Assembly: GCF_020075495.1 (NCBI RefSeq) | Contig: NZ_JABYQT010000005.1 | Location: 62,001-126,000 of the forward strand | DNA from: Vreelandella aquamarina | GTDB taxonomy: Bacteria; Pseudomonadota; Gammaproteobacteria; Pseudomonadales; Halomonadaceae | Reading direction: 5' to 3' | DNA length: 64,000 bases | Part shown: positions 26,603 through 35,020 of the stretch, piece by piece | Numbering within the stretch: position 1 is the first letter of the stretch | Layout: each line of letters begins with the position of its first letter | The notes under the pieces: generated by a model | What the model was told of the DNA's origin: nothing | What the model saw: only the letters and a program-made list of their open reading frames with translations | Databases searched by the model: none | Position numbers and translations under genes: made by a program

Positions 26603-28513
26603 ATGAACCGTTATCCAGTCGCTTACCGCCAAGCCACCGAAGAGCCTGAAGCGTTCTGGGCAGAACAGGCCCTGCGCGTGCCCTGGTATACCCCACCCAC
26701 ACAGATACTTACCTATGACGATCAGCAGCACGCACGCTGGTTCGAGGATGGCGAATTCAATATCTGCTACGCCGCTCTGGATCATCATGTCGCACAGGGA
26801 AGGGCCGAGCAGCCCGCTATTTACTGGGACTCACCAGTTGCCCAGGCCAAGTGCACGCTGAGCTACCGCGAGCTGCGCGATCAGGTTGCTCACTTTGCCG
26901 GGGCGTTGGCAGGCCTTGGAGTCGAGAAGGGAGACCGGGTGGTGATCTACATGCCCATGATTCCCGAAGCACTGGTTGCCATGTATGCCTGTGCACGGCT
27001 TGGTGCTGTTCACTCGGTCGTATTTGGTGGCTTTGCGGCACATGAGCTTGCCACGCGCATCGAGGACGCAGCGCCTAAGGTAGTCGTGGCAGCCTCCTGC
27101 GGTATCGAGGTCGACAAGATCGTTCCCTACAAGCCGATCATCGACCAGGCGCTTGTCCAGAGCCGTCATCAGCCTGATGCCTGCATCATCTTCCAGCGCG
27201 AATTTCAGCGGGCGACCATGGGCGTGCGCGACCATGACTGGAACGAACTCGTGGCCAAGGCGCCTTTCGCTGAATGCGTGCCGGTCAAGGGGTCGGATCC
27301 GCTCTATATTCTTTACACGTCGGGCACTACCGGCAAGCCCAAGGGTGTCATGCGGGACAGCGCGGGATATGCAGTAGCGCTTGCTTACTCCATGCAGACA
27401 ATTTATGCCATGAACCCGGGGGAGGTAATGTTTACCGCCTCGGATGTTGGCTGGGTAGTAGGGCATTCGTATATCGTCTATGGTCCACTGCTGCGCGGTT
27501 GCACCAGCGTGGTATATGAAGGAAAGCCCGTCAACACACCGGATGCAGGTAGTTTCTGGCGTCTGATCGAAGCATACCGGGTAACGAGTTTCTTTACCGC
27601 GCCGACGGCATTCCGAGCGATCAAGAAGGCCGACCCGGATGCGAAGCTGCTCGAGCAATACGATATCAGCAGCCTGAAACACCTTTACGTGGCCGGTGAG
27701 CGGCTCGACGCGCCGACCTTTCACTGGCTGGACGACCTGCTGGACGTGCCGGTGATCGATCACTGGTGGCAAACCGAAACCGGCTGGCCGATCGTGGCCA
27801 ATCAGCCTGGGCTCGAGGAAATGCCGATCAAACCGGGGTCTGCCAGTTTACCGGTGCCTGGTTTCAATGTGCAGGTGCTCAATCGCGAAGGCGAGCCGGC
27901 CGCACCGATGGAGCAGGGCAGCGTGGTGATCAAGCAGCCGTTGCCACCTGGCTGCCTTATCGGCATCTGGCGTGACCCCCAGCGTTTTCATGGTGCCTAT
28001 ATGGCCGCGTTCCCAGGCTATTACCTGACCGGTGACGGCGGCTATTTCGATCAGGCGGGTTACCTGTTCATCATGGGGCGCACCGATGATGTGATCAACG
28101 TGGCCGGGCACCGGCTTTCCACCGGTGAAATGGAGGAAGTGGTAGGCGGTCACCCGGCGGTGGCGGAGTGTGCGGTCATCGGCATTCACGATGCACTCAA
28201 GGGGCAGGTCCCCATTGGCCTTGTGATCCCCAAGGATGATTTCAGCGGGGATGAGCTGGCGCTTGAAAATGAGTTGTTAGCGCGTGTACGCGATACCATC
28301 GGGCCGATTGCCTGCTTCAAGCAGGTGCTCGTGGTCAACCGCCTGCCCAAGACTCGCTCTGGCAAGATACTGCGCAAGCTGTTGCGTAACATGGCCGATG
28401 GCAAGACGTTTGGTATTCCTTCCACCATCGATGATCCGACGAGCCTCGACGAGGTTCATGCCCTGATGTGTGAACGTGACGTCGGCGCCGCTGATAAATC
28501 CGCCTCGATTTGA
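26603..28513 (+). CDS. prpE: Propionyl-CoA/acetyl-CoA synthetase (AMP-forming)
   Basis: 636 residues, an ANL-family acyl-CoA synthetase. Motifs seen: ILYTSGTTGKPKGVMRD (P-loop-like core), DHWWQTETGWPI, and YLTGDGGYFDQAGY. The Trp-Pro-Ile after TETG is the PrpE form, while acetyl-specific Acs has Gly-Gly there, so propionate or another short acid is the likely substrate. The C-terminal RLPKTRSGKILRKLLR contains the lysine that Pat-type acetyltransferases acylate to switch off these enzymes; a Pat-like gene lies at 45461. The gene stands alone. Confidence 0.88.
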   Translation: MNRYPVAYRQATEEPEAFWAEQALRVPWYTPPTQILTYDDQQHARWFEDGEFNICYAALDHHVAQGRAEQPAIYWDSPVAQAKCTLSYRELRDQVAHFAGALAGLGVEKGDRVVIYMPMIPEALVAMYACARLGAVHSVVFGGFAAHELATRIEDAAPKVVVAASCGIEVDKIVPYKPIIDQALVQSRHQPDACIIFQREFQRATMGVRDHDWNELVAKAPFAECVPVKGSDPLYILYTSGTTGKPKGVMRDSAGYAVALAYSMQTIYAMNPGEVMFTASDVGWVVGHSYIVYGPLLRGCTSVVYEGKPVNTPDAGSFWRLIEAYRVTSFFTAPTAFRAIKKADPDAKLLEQYDISSLKHLYVAGERLDAPTFHWLDDLLDVPVIDHWWQTETGWPIVANQPGLEEMPIKPGSASLPVPGFNVQVLNREGEPAAPMEQGSVVIKQPLPPGCLIGIWRDPQRFHGAYMAAFPGYYLTGDGGYFDQAGYLFIMGRTDDVINVAGHRLSTGEMEEVVGGHPAVAECAVIGIHDALKGQVPIGLVIPKDDFSGDELALENELLARVRDTIGPIACFKQVLVVNRLPKTRSGKILRKLLRNMADGKTFGIPSTIDDPTSLDEVHALMCERDVGAADKSASI

Positions 28514-28592
28514 TCGAGCTAGGTTCTTGCATAGCGGCTGTGATGAATGGTGATCCTGAAAAGCCTGCGCTTTTATTGGCGTCGAGAACGCG

Positions 28593-28598
28593 TATAAT
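28593..28598 (+). promoter_or_regulatory. -10 box of the yhhQ leader
   Basis: A perfect TATAAT 30 bases before the riboswitch-like element and about 75 bases before the yhhQ start. No matching -35 was recognised; the T-rich stretch at 28571-28576 would have poor identity. Transcription from here would include the whole preQ1 element. Confidence 0.55.
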
Positions 28599-28628
28599 GC
28601 GCGCCCAGCAGCGCTGTGCGCTTTCTTA

Positions 28629-28667
28629 CGAGGGTTCCCTAACCCCTCCTGGCTTGTAAAAAAGGTT
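28629..28667 (+). ncRNA. PreQ1-I riboswitch (probable) controlling yhhQ translation
   Basis: The leader reads CGAGGG-TTCCCTAA-CCCCTC, then a 9-base linker and AAAAAAGG. This has all parts of the small preQ1-I class: a P1 hairpin (GAGGG with CCCTC), a loop whose last residues are AAC, the C being the expected preQ1-pairing base, an A-rich tail, and a terminal GG that can pair with the CC of the loop to form the H-type pseudoknot. It most resembles the Thermoanaerobacter version. The AAGG is also the ribosome-binding site of yhhQ (ATG at 28672), so ligand binding would hide it. The downstream gene is a queuosine-precursor transporter, a known target class. Confidence 0.8.
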
Positions 28668-28671
28668 CTCC

Positions 28672-29340
28672 ATGTTTGCATTGAATCCTGCTCAGTATCG
28701 CCGTTGCCTCATGGTCATGGTGGCGTTTCATATCGGCATCATTGCCGCCAGTAATTACCTCGTGCAACTCCCCTTTACCCTCTTCGGGTTTCACACCACC
28801 TGGGGAGCGTTCAGTTTCCCGTTCATCTTCCTGGCCACCGACCTGACGGTTCGGCTGTTCGGCAAGGGGCCTGCTCGCGCCATTATTCTGCGTGTCATGC
28901 TGCCGGCATTGCTGGTTTCCTACGTGGTGTCCGTGGTATTTCCACGGGGCAGCTTTGCAGGTATCGAGGCACTGGGAGAGTGGAACCTGTTCGTGGCACG
29001 TATTGCCCTGGCAAGCTTTCTTGCCTATGTGATCGGTCAGTTGCTGGATGTGCAGGTGTTTGACCGACTGCGCCAGCTGGCCTGGTGGATAGCGCCAGTG
29101 TGTTCGACCGTACTTGGCAATCTGGCTGATACCTTTGCCTTCTTCTGGACGGCTTTTCATAATAGCCCTGACCCCTTCATGGCGGCACACTGGATGGAAA
29201 TTGCCGCCGTCGACTACGCCATCAAACTGGCCATCAGCCTGCTGTTCTTCCTGCCTCTGTATGGCCTCCTGCTTGCCTGGTTGACACGCCGGCTAGTGGT
29301 CTGGACAGGGCGCGCCGACCTTGCGCCGCGCGCGGCCTAG
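28672..29340 (+). CDS. yhhQ: Queuosine precursor (7-cyano-7-deazaguanine/preQ) transporter
   Basis: 222 residues, about six membrane helices, the size of E. coli YhhQ (221). Typical segments are IGIIAASNYLVQLPF, FSFPFIFLATDLTVRLFG, and LGNLADTFAFFWTAF. The family (COG1738) imports preQ0/preQ1 for queuosine tRNA modification. The adjoining preQ1-type leader supports this role independently. The next gene follows after 50 bases and is unrelated. Confidence 0.93.
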   Translation: MFALNPAQYRRCLMVMVAFHIGIIAASNYLVQLPFTLFGFHTTWGAFSFPFIFLATDLTVRLFGKGPARAIILRVMLPALLVSYVVSVVFPRGSFAGIEALGEWNLFVARIALASFLAYVIGQLLDVQVFDRLRQLAWWIAPVCSTVLGNLADTFAFFWTAFHNSPDPFMAAHWMEIAAVDYAIKLAISLLFFLPLYGLLLAWLTRRLVVWTGRADLAPRAA

Positions 29341-29390
29341 GAGTGCCTGAACGCCTCTTTATCCCCCGTTTATAACCCTAGGAAATCGAT

Positions 29391-30194
29391 ATGACGGATG
29401 CTGCCACGCTCGATCTGCACGTACTGGACATGGCCTGTGAAGCCCAGAGCGAAGCCACACCGCTGGTCGTGATTCACGGTTTGATGGGCAGCGCGGATAA
29501 CTGGCGCTCCCATCTGAAGGTCTGGCAGCGTACGCGGCGGGTCATTGCCGTGGATTTACGCAATCACGGCCGCTCGCCGCACGGCGATGACATGCGCTAT
29601 GCCACCATGAGTCAGGATGTGCTCGCACTGATGGACAAGCTCTCCATCCATCAGGCGCATATCCTGGGGCATTCCATGGGCGGCAAGGTGGCGATCAGCC
29701 TGGCACGGATGGCACCTGAGCGGGTGGTTTCTCTGTTGGTGGGGGATATTGCTCCGGTGGCCTATCAGCATGGTCACGATGACGTCTTTGCCGCACTTGA
29801 ACGCGTCAGAGACACATTGCCCAAGAACCGCCGTGAAGCCGACGACCTGATGGCCGAGCACGTGAAGGCAAGATCGACGCGCCTCTTTCTGGCCACTAAC
29901 CTGGTGCGCGGCGACAACGGAATGGAGCTTCGCGTGGGGCTTGATGAAATCAAGCGCGGCTACAGTGATATCATTGGCCCGCCCGCTGGCGATGTGCCTT
30001 TCGAGGGCCCGACCCTCGTACTGCGTGGGTCAGAGTCACATTATGTGACCGATGACATGCTGCCCGCTTTACGAGCCGTGCTGCCCAAGGCGCGGGTGGT
30101 AACGCTCAAGCAGGCTGGTCACTGGTTGCATGCCGAGCAGCCCGAGGCGTTTCAGCAGGCAGTCGATGCCTTCATTACGCATCACGACCGCTGA
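29391..30194 (+). CDS. Alpha/beta hydrolase, YbfF-like esterase
   Basis: 267 residues. The oxyanion motif VIHGLMGSADNW, nucleophile elbow ILGHSMGGKVAI (Ser), and catalytic histidine in KQAGHWLHAEQP are all visible; the acid is probably in the segment before LPALRAVLP. RVIAVDLRNHGRSPHG is typical of the YbfF branch, which hydrolyses short acyl esters and acyl-CoAs. AGGAA lies before the ATG. It ends 12 bases from the convergent exonuclease-fusion gene. Confidence 0.9.
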   Translation: MTDAATLDLHVLDMACEAQSEATPLVVIHGLMGSADNWRSHLKVWQRTRRVIAVDLRNHGRSPHGDDMRYATMSQDVLALMDKLSIHQAHILGHSMGGKVAISLARMAPERVVSLLVGDIAPVAYQHGHDDVFAALERVRDTLPKNRREADDLMAEHVKARSTRLFLATNLVRGDNGMELRVGLDEIKRGYSDIIGPPAGDVPFEGPTLVLRGSESHYVTDDMLPALRAVLPKARVVTLKQAGHWLHAEQPEAFQQAVDAFITHHDR

Positions 30195-30206
30195 ACCACA
30201 TACTTC

Positions 30207-31598
30207 TCATAGCGCCTCGATGCTTAGGCCGTGCACTTCGGGCGTACGTAGAAAACGTTTGAGAATACGATAGCTATCCACATCGAACGCGGGGGTAGCG
30301 GCGTGGGTCAGGCGTTGGGCTTTCTTGAGGGTTTCGGCGCTGCCCAGGTAGCACCAATGGTCGACCACATGCCAGGCCTGCTTGCCTTGCGCGCTAGGGC
30401 CTTCCTGTATGGCAATACGCCCAGGCCATGGCCAGGCCTTGATCTGTAGCTGAGCCAATGCCTCCTGAGCACGCAGCGTATGGGTGGTCAGGCACTCCTT
30501 CCCATCGCAGGCGCCCAGGCATTTGCCCAGCTGGTTGGCAAAGCAGCGTCCTTTCCCTTTGGTCAACCCAAGCACCTGCGGACAAAGCTTATGCTCTTCG
30601 GCGACAGTGCGCAGCGTTTCCTTGGCATCCTTGGCACTTCGAAACAAGCCATAGAGCGCCCCTTCCGGTGGCTGGGTAAGCACGTCGCCGCCAGCAAGCG
30701 CTGGCTGGTGCGATCCCGCCGGCCAGTGCCAGGTCGTGAGCTTGCGCTGCTTGCGAAGCTGGCGGTTCATTATCGGCATCAAGGATTTGACCAGCTGCGC
30801 CTCACGCAGCTGGGCGCCAAGGTCGCCGGCAGTTTCTTCCCACTCGATATGATGAATCTGCTGGGCAAGGCGCATGGCCTTGTTGTTCTGGTAGTCGCGC
30901 TGAAAGTGGCTGAGCACCCGGCGGCGCAAGTTGACGCTTTTGCCTACGTAAAGAGGCAGCCGGTTGTGCCCATAGAAGAAGTAGACGCCCGGCGATTCGG
31001 GTAAATCCGCCAACTGATGGCTATCCAGATGCGCAGGTAACGTGCGATGACGTTTCTCCTCGGCAAGCATGCGTTGCCATGCATCATCCGTATGCTGACG
31101 TTGCCATGTCTGCCACAGTGTCCATAGCGCTTTGACATCATCGCCTGCGCGGTGTGCGCGAGCGCGAGGAATGGCGTGGCGCTCGAGCAGCGCCTTCAGG
31201 TTGTGCTGGGACTCGTGAGGCGTCAGCCTGCGGGAAAGGCGCAGCGTGCAGATGAGCGGTGCTTGATAGTCATGGCCCGAACGCGTGAAGGCATGGCGCA
31301 GAAAGCTGTAATCGTATCGTGCATTGTGAGCGACCAGCGTGTGGGCTGGGCCGAGCCACTCGCGAAGCGACGCGGCAATACCTTCAAAGCGTGGAGCGTC
31401 TTTTACCAGGGCATCATCGATACCCGTGAGCTGACTGATATTGCCCGGTATGCGGATATCTGGTTGAACCAGGCTGGACCAGCAGTCGACCGGTTGGCCA
31501 TCGACCACCTTGAGCGCGGCAATCTCGGTAATGCGGTCGTGCGTGGCACTCGTACCCGTGGTTTCAAGGTCAATGAATATCAGCGGTGCCTGGGTCAT
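30207..31598 (-). CDS. DEDDh exonuclease fused to a GIY-YIG (UvrC/Cho-like) nuclease
   Basis: 463 residues with two nuclease modules. Residues 1-175 are a DnaQ-type 3'-5' exonuclease (FIDLETTGTSATHDRITEIA, HNARYDYSFLRHAF, HRAGDDVKALW). Residues about 200-285 form a GIY-YIG domain (SPGVYFFYG, then LPLYVGKSVNLRRRVLSHF) as in the N-terminal incision half of UvrC and in Cho. A Cys-rich segment follows (GRCFANQLGKCLGACDGKEC), also typical of Cho-like proteins. Related fusions are known in other bacteria, where a DNA-repair role is assumed. It follows a solute-binding protein gene after 24 bases on the same strand. Confidence 0.9.
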   Translation of the reverse strand: MTQAPLIFIDLETTGTSATHDRITEIAALKVVDGQPVDCWSSLVQPDIRIPGNISQLTGIDDALVKDAPRFEGIAASLREWLGPAHTLVAHNARYDYSFLRHAFTRSGHDYQAPLICTLRLSRRLTPHESQHNLKALLERHAIPRARAHRAGDDVKALWTLWQTWQRQHTDDAWQRMLAEEKRHRTLPAHLDSHQLADLPESPGVYFFYGHNRLPLYVGKSVNLRRRVLSHFQRDYQNNKAMRLAQQIHHIEWEETAGDLGAQLREAQLVKSLMPIMNRQLRKQRKLTTWHWPAGSHQPALAGGDVLTQPPEGALYGLFRSAKDAKETLRTVAEEHKLCPQVLGLTKGKGRCFANQLGKCLGACDGKECLTTHTLRAQEALAQLQIKAWPWPGRIAIQEGPSAQGKQAWHVVDHWCYLGSAETLKKAQRLTHAATPAFDVDSYRILKRFLRTPEVHGLSIEAL

Positions 31599-31622
31599 GG
31601 CGCTCCTGGATCGGCAAGGGCA

Positions 31623-32753
31623 TCAAGGGGTAAAAAGGTCGACGGCCAAACGTGAGACGGGCAGGGCCGTATCGGTTAGTCCTTTGCGCTGTAGATAAGT
31701 TTCAAACGCGCCGTAGCGACGCGTATCCAGCGCGGCCGGGCTCAGCGACATACGGCGCTGGATATCCGGCCAGGCAGCTGCGTTGACCGTATTATCAAGC
31801 ACTGGATGGGTAGCCACCACTAATGCCCAGGCTGCTTCCGGGTTATTCACTATCCACTCGCTGGCTTCTTCCACAGCGATGATAAGGCGTGACCAGGTTT
31901 CGCTTTGGGCTGCCAATGAGCTGTTATTGGCAAGCATCACCAAACCGTCATGCCGAGGGACGCCCAGTTCGCCGTAGTGCAGGGTATGGGTGGCAATGCC
32001 ATTGGCAGACAGCGCCTGTGGCAGCGTGTGATAAAAACCGTCGGCAATGGCATCGATAGTGTCACTGTCCATGGCGCTGACCGTATTGAAATGGACGCTT
32101 TGCGGTGTGCGGTAGTCATCGGTCTGGCGTACCGAACGCGGCACCAGCTCATGGATCAGAATATCGGCACCCTCCTGGGTGGAGTAGCCGTAATGAAGCC
32201 CTGCCAAGTGGGCGGCGTTGTCCGATTGCTCGGCGCCTTTCACGATTACCGCTGTCAACGGGGTTTCGATCAGCGTGGCTATGCGGGTAATCGGCGCGCC
32301 TTGGTGAGCGAACAGATGCAGGAGCGGCTGTCGCGTCAGTGCCAGATCCACTTCGCCGGCCGCCAGCAGTTTGATGGCAACCGATGGGTCGGCCGGTGTC
32401 AGCAGCTCTACATCAAGCCCTTGGGCAGTGAATAGACCCCGCGCCTCGGCAACGATCAACGCAGCATGTTGAGGGCTCAGGTACCAGTCCAGCATCAGTG
32501 AAACGCTTTTCAAGGGCGGTGGCTCAAGCGGTGGAGGCAGCACCTGCGCGGTAGAGGGTACTTCCTCGGTCTCTTTGCTGCCATCGGCTTGCCACAGCGC
32601 TTCTACAACCACCAGGTCGCTATCCAGCGAAAGAGGGCGCTGCTCTCCCGCTGCTTCGGTGTCTTGTGCGTAAGCTGATGAAAATAGAAAAAATATGCAC
32701 ACTATCGTTATAAAAAAACGTAACTGCCCTACACCTGAAAGGCAACGTAGCAT
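31623..32753 (-). CDS. NMT1/THI5-like periplasmic substrate-binding protein
   Basis: 376 residues from ATG 32753 (a GTG at 32759 is an alternative; both share an AGGAG site). Signal peptide at about 1-28 (FFITIVCIFFLFSSAYA). The mature protein begins after a proline-rich linker with VSLMLDWYLSPQHAALIVAEARGLF, the classical start of the NMT1/THI5 and SsuA-type binding proteins for pyrimidines, sulfonates or similar. No ABC permease or ATPase gene lies next to it, so it may work with a distant transporter or act as a sensor. The pairing with the nuclease gene looks accidental. Confidence 0.86.
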   Translation of the reverse strand: MLRCLSGVGQLRFFITIVCIFFLFSSAYAQDTEAAGEQRPLSLDSDLVVVEALWQADGSKETEEVPSTAQVLPPPLEPPPLKSVSLMLDWYLSPQHAALIVAEARGLFTAQGLDVELLTPADPSVAIKLLAAGEVDLALTRQPLLHLFAHQGAPITRIATLIETPLTAVIVKGAEQSDNAAHLAGLHYGYSTQEGADILIHELVPRSVRQTDDYRTPQSVHFNTVSAMDSDTIDAIADGFYHTLPQALSANGIATHTLHYGELGVPRHDGLVMLANNSSLAAQSETWSRLIIAVEEASEWIVNNPEAAWALVVATHPVLDNTVNAAAWPDIQRRMSLSPAALDTRRYGAFETYLQRKGLTDTALPVSRLAVDLFTP

Positions 32754-32902
32754 AATCACTGACTCCTGATATCAAGTCGGCGGAGTTTAGCCGTCTCGAT
32801 CTGCTCGTGACTAGTCCTGGATGCGTTGGGCTGCCGTGTTGCGGAGTAAATTTATTGGCAGCATGCAATAATAGGGCTGCATTGATGGTGAGATGGAGAG
32901 AC

Positions 32903-34609
32903 ATGGACGCGATCTATACGTTCTTTTTAGTGGGTGGTTCGCTGATGGTGCTTAGCATTCTTGCCAGCCGCCTTTCTTCGATGATGGGAGTGCCGCTGCT
33001 GCTGATCTTCCTGGGCCTGGGGATGCTGGCCGGCGAGGAGGGCGTGCTCGGGGTTGCCTTCGACGACTACTCGATGGCCTTTGCGATAGGTCACCTGGCG
33101 CTTGCCATGATTCTGCTGGATGGCGGGCTGCGTACACGCTTGAAAACCTTTCGCGTAGGTTTCAAGCCGGCGCTTTCACTGGCCACGCTTGGTGTATTCA
33201 TTACCAGTGCCATCGTGGGCATGATCGCCATGTGGGTGTTCGACCTGACGCTGGTGCAGGGGTTGCTGGTAGGCGCGATTGTCGGTTCGACCGATGCGGC
33301 CGCCGTTTTTTCCATGCTGAGCGGTCGGGGAGTCAACCTCAACGAACGGGTAGGGGCTACCCTTGAAATCGAGTCGGGCACCAACGATCCGATGGCCATC
33401 TTTCTTACCTTGATGCTGGTAGAACTGCTGGTAGGTGAAATTGGTGGGCCGCTGGATACTCTGGCCTTCTTCGTTTCTCAATTTGGTATTGGGGTACTGA
33501 TAGGCATCGGCGGTGGCTGGCTAAGCGCCAAACTGTTGCGCTGGCTCGATCTGGCGCCGGGCCTTTATGCCATGCTGGCGCTGGCGCTCGGATTCAGCGT
33601 GTTCGGGCTGACCAGCGTGCTGGGGGGAAGCGGTTTTCTTGCCATCTATCTTACTGGTGTCATGATCGGTAACCAGCCTGGGCGTCATCTCAACTTCATT
33701 CTTCCCGTGCATGATGGCCTGGCGTGGCTCAGCCAGATTGGCCTGTTCCTGGTGCTTGGCTTGCTGGTCACTCCCAGCCAGCTCTGGAACGTGGCGTTGC
33801 CCGCTGGCCTGGTTGCGCTGGCGCTGATCTTCGTTGCCCGTCCGCTGGCCGTACTGATTACCATCAAGCCCTTCTTCAAGTTTCGATGGCGTGAAACCTT
33901 GTTTATCGCGTGGGTAGGGCTGCGAGGCGCAGTGCCGATCGTGCTGGCGATCTTTCCAGTCATCGGTGGGGTCGAGAATGCATCACTCTACTTCAACGTG
34001 GCATTTGCCGTCGTATTGATGTCGCTTCTTATTCAGGGCGGTTCACTGACGTTGATGGCCCGCTGGCTGAAGGTGGAGGTGCCGGTTGGGACCACACCCA
34101 ACCATCGAGGGCCGCTTGGTATACTGCCGGATAACGATTTCGAGATGTTCGTCTATACGGTTGAAAACAGCGACCTCGAAGATGTTCCTATCCGATTGCT
34201 GCGTTTTCCTTCAGGTGCGCTGATCTCTGCGTTATTTCGTCATCATGCCATGCTGCATCCCAAGGGCAGTACGCGCTTGAAGCTTGGCGACGTAATCTGT
34301 GTGATTGGGCGTTCCGAGGATTTGACTGCACTCAACCGGCTATTTAACGGCGATGCAAAGCTGAAGCAGGAGCGTGCCTTCTTCGGTACCTTCACACTCG
34401 ATGGCATCGCCAACATGAAGGATGTCGCCCAGGCCTATGGCCTGACGCTCAGCCCTGGCGAGCACGATATGACCCTGGCCGAGTTCGTTGCCCTGCGCGT
34501 TGGCGGACACCCGGTAGTAGGGGACGATGTGGATTGGCACGGTATTCACTGGGTTGTCAGCGAGATGGAGAAAGGCACGATTACCCGCGTGGGGCTCCGC
34601 TTGTACTAA
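32903..34609 (+). CDS. K+/H+ antiporter, NhaP2/CvrA type
   Basis: 568 residues from the ATG at 32903 (GGAG six bases upstream); an ORF extends to 32807 but its extra 32 residues lack any signature. About twelve helices in the CPA1 antiporter fold with GSTDAAAVFSML and VGATLEIESGTNDPMA, which hold the ion-binding acids. A cytoplasmic tail (from about 395) contains an RCK-C/TrkA-C-like segment (PIRLLRFPSGALISALFR, GSTRLKLGDVICVIG) and a CorC/HlyC-like end. E. coli NhaP2 has 578 residues. Exports K+ (or Na+) in exchange for H+. Divergent from the binding-protein gene. Confidence 0.92.
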   Translation: MDAIYTFFLVGGSLMVLSILASRLSSMMGVPLLLIFLGLGMLAGEEGVLGVAFDDYSMAFAIGHLALAMILLDGGLRTRLKTFRVGFKPALSLATLGVFITSAIVGMIAMWVFDLTLVQGLLVGAIVGSTDAAAVFSMLSGRGVNLNERVGATLEIESGTNDPMAIFLTLMLVELLVGEIGGPLDTLAFFVSQFGIGVLIGIGGGWLSAKLLRWLDLAPGLYAMLALALGFSVFGLTSVLGGSGFLAIYLTGVMIGNQPGRHLNFILPVHDGLAWLSQIGLFLVLGLLVTPSQLWNVALPAGLVALALIFVARPLAVLITIKPFFKFRWRETLFIAWVGLRGAVPIVLAIFPVIGGVENASLYFNVAFAVVLMSLLIQGGSLTLMARWLKVEVPVGTTPNHRGPLGILPDNDFEMFVYTVENSDLEDVPIRLLRFPSGALISALFRHHAMLHPKGSTRLKLGDVICVIGRSEDLTALNRLFNGDAKLKQERAFFGTFTLDGIANMKDVAQAYGLTLSPGEHDMTLAEFVALRVGGHPVVGDDVDWHGIHWVVSEMEKGTITRVGLRLY

Positions 34610-34624
34610 TTTCTCTAGAAGGTG

Positions 34625-34652
34625 TTGACTTCCAAGGAAATACTGATATTAT
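34625..34652 (+). promoter_or_regulatory. Sigma-70 promoter of tRNA-Ser
   Basis: TTGACT (34625-34630) and TATTAT (34647-34652) with a 16-base spacer, ending 15 bases before the tRNA. Both boxes match the sigma-70 consensus in five of six bases. It begins 16 bases after the antiporter stop codon. Confidence 0.8.
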
Positions 34653-34667
34653 ACGCACCCATAAGCC

Positions 34668-34758
34668 GGAGGGATGGCAGAGCGGTTGAATGCACCGGTC
34701 TTGAAAACCGGCATAGGTTAATAGCCTATCCAGGGTTCGAATCCCTGTCCCTCCGCCA
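34668..34758 (+). tRNA. tRNA-Ser (anticodon UGA)
   Basis: A 91-base tRNA with encoded CCA. The acceptor stem GGAGGGA pairs with TCCCTCC (34748-34754), the anticodon loop CTTGAAA (34700-34706) gives anticodon TGA, and the T arm contains GGTTCGAATCC. A long variable arm (TAGGTTAATAGCCTA region) confirms class II, serine. It reads UCA codons. It is followed at once by its own terminator. Confidence 0.98.
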
Positions 34759-34767
34759 CTTATCTCG

Positions 34768-34797
34768 AAAAGCCCCTGATTCGTCAGGGGCTTTTTT
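34768..34797 (+). terminator. Rho-independent terminator after tRNA-Ser
   Basis: A perfect 12-bp stem (AAAAGCCCCTGA with TCAGGGGCTTTT) closed by a TTCG loop and followed by more T residues. It starts 9 bases after the tRNA end. From here to 35020 no further feature was seen. Confidence 0.95.
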
Positions 34798-35020
34798 CGT
34801 TTTCTAAAAGCTGTAACAGCTCTTCCTGGCTTTGTTACCTTCCCCTGCTTGCCAAGCATTCGCACTTGCGCAGATTCTCGTCTGATTCTCCCATCTGCGC
34901 GAGATGTCAGCGTAGTTGGCACTTCTTGTAAAGCTACTATCTTGATAGAACAGTTCGAGCTGGCAACCGGCATCCAGCCGCCCCCTCGCGGGAACCGCAT
35001 GGAAAAGCAAGGAGTGCAAA

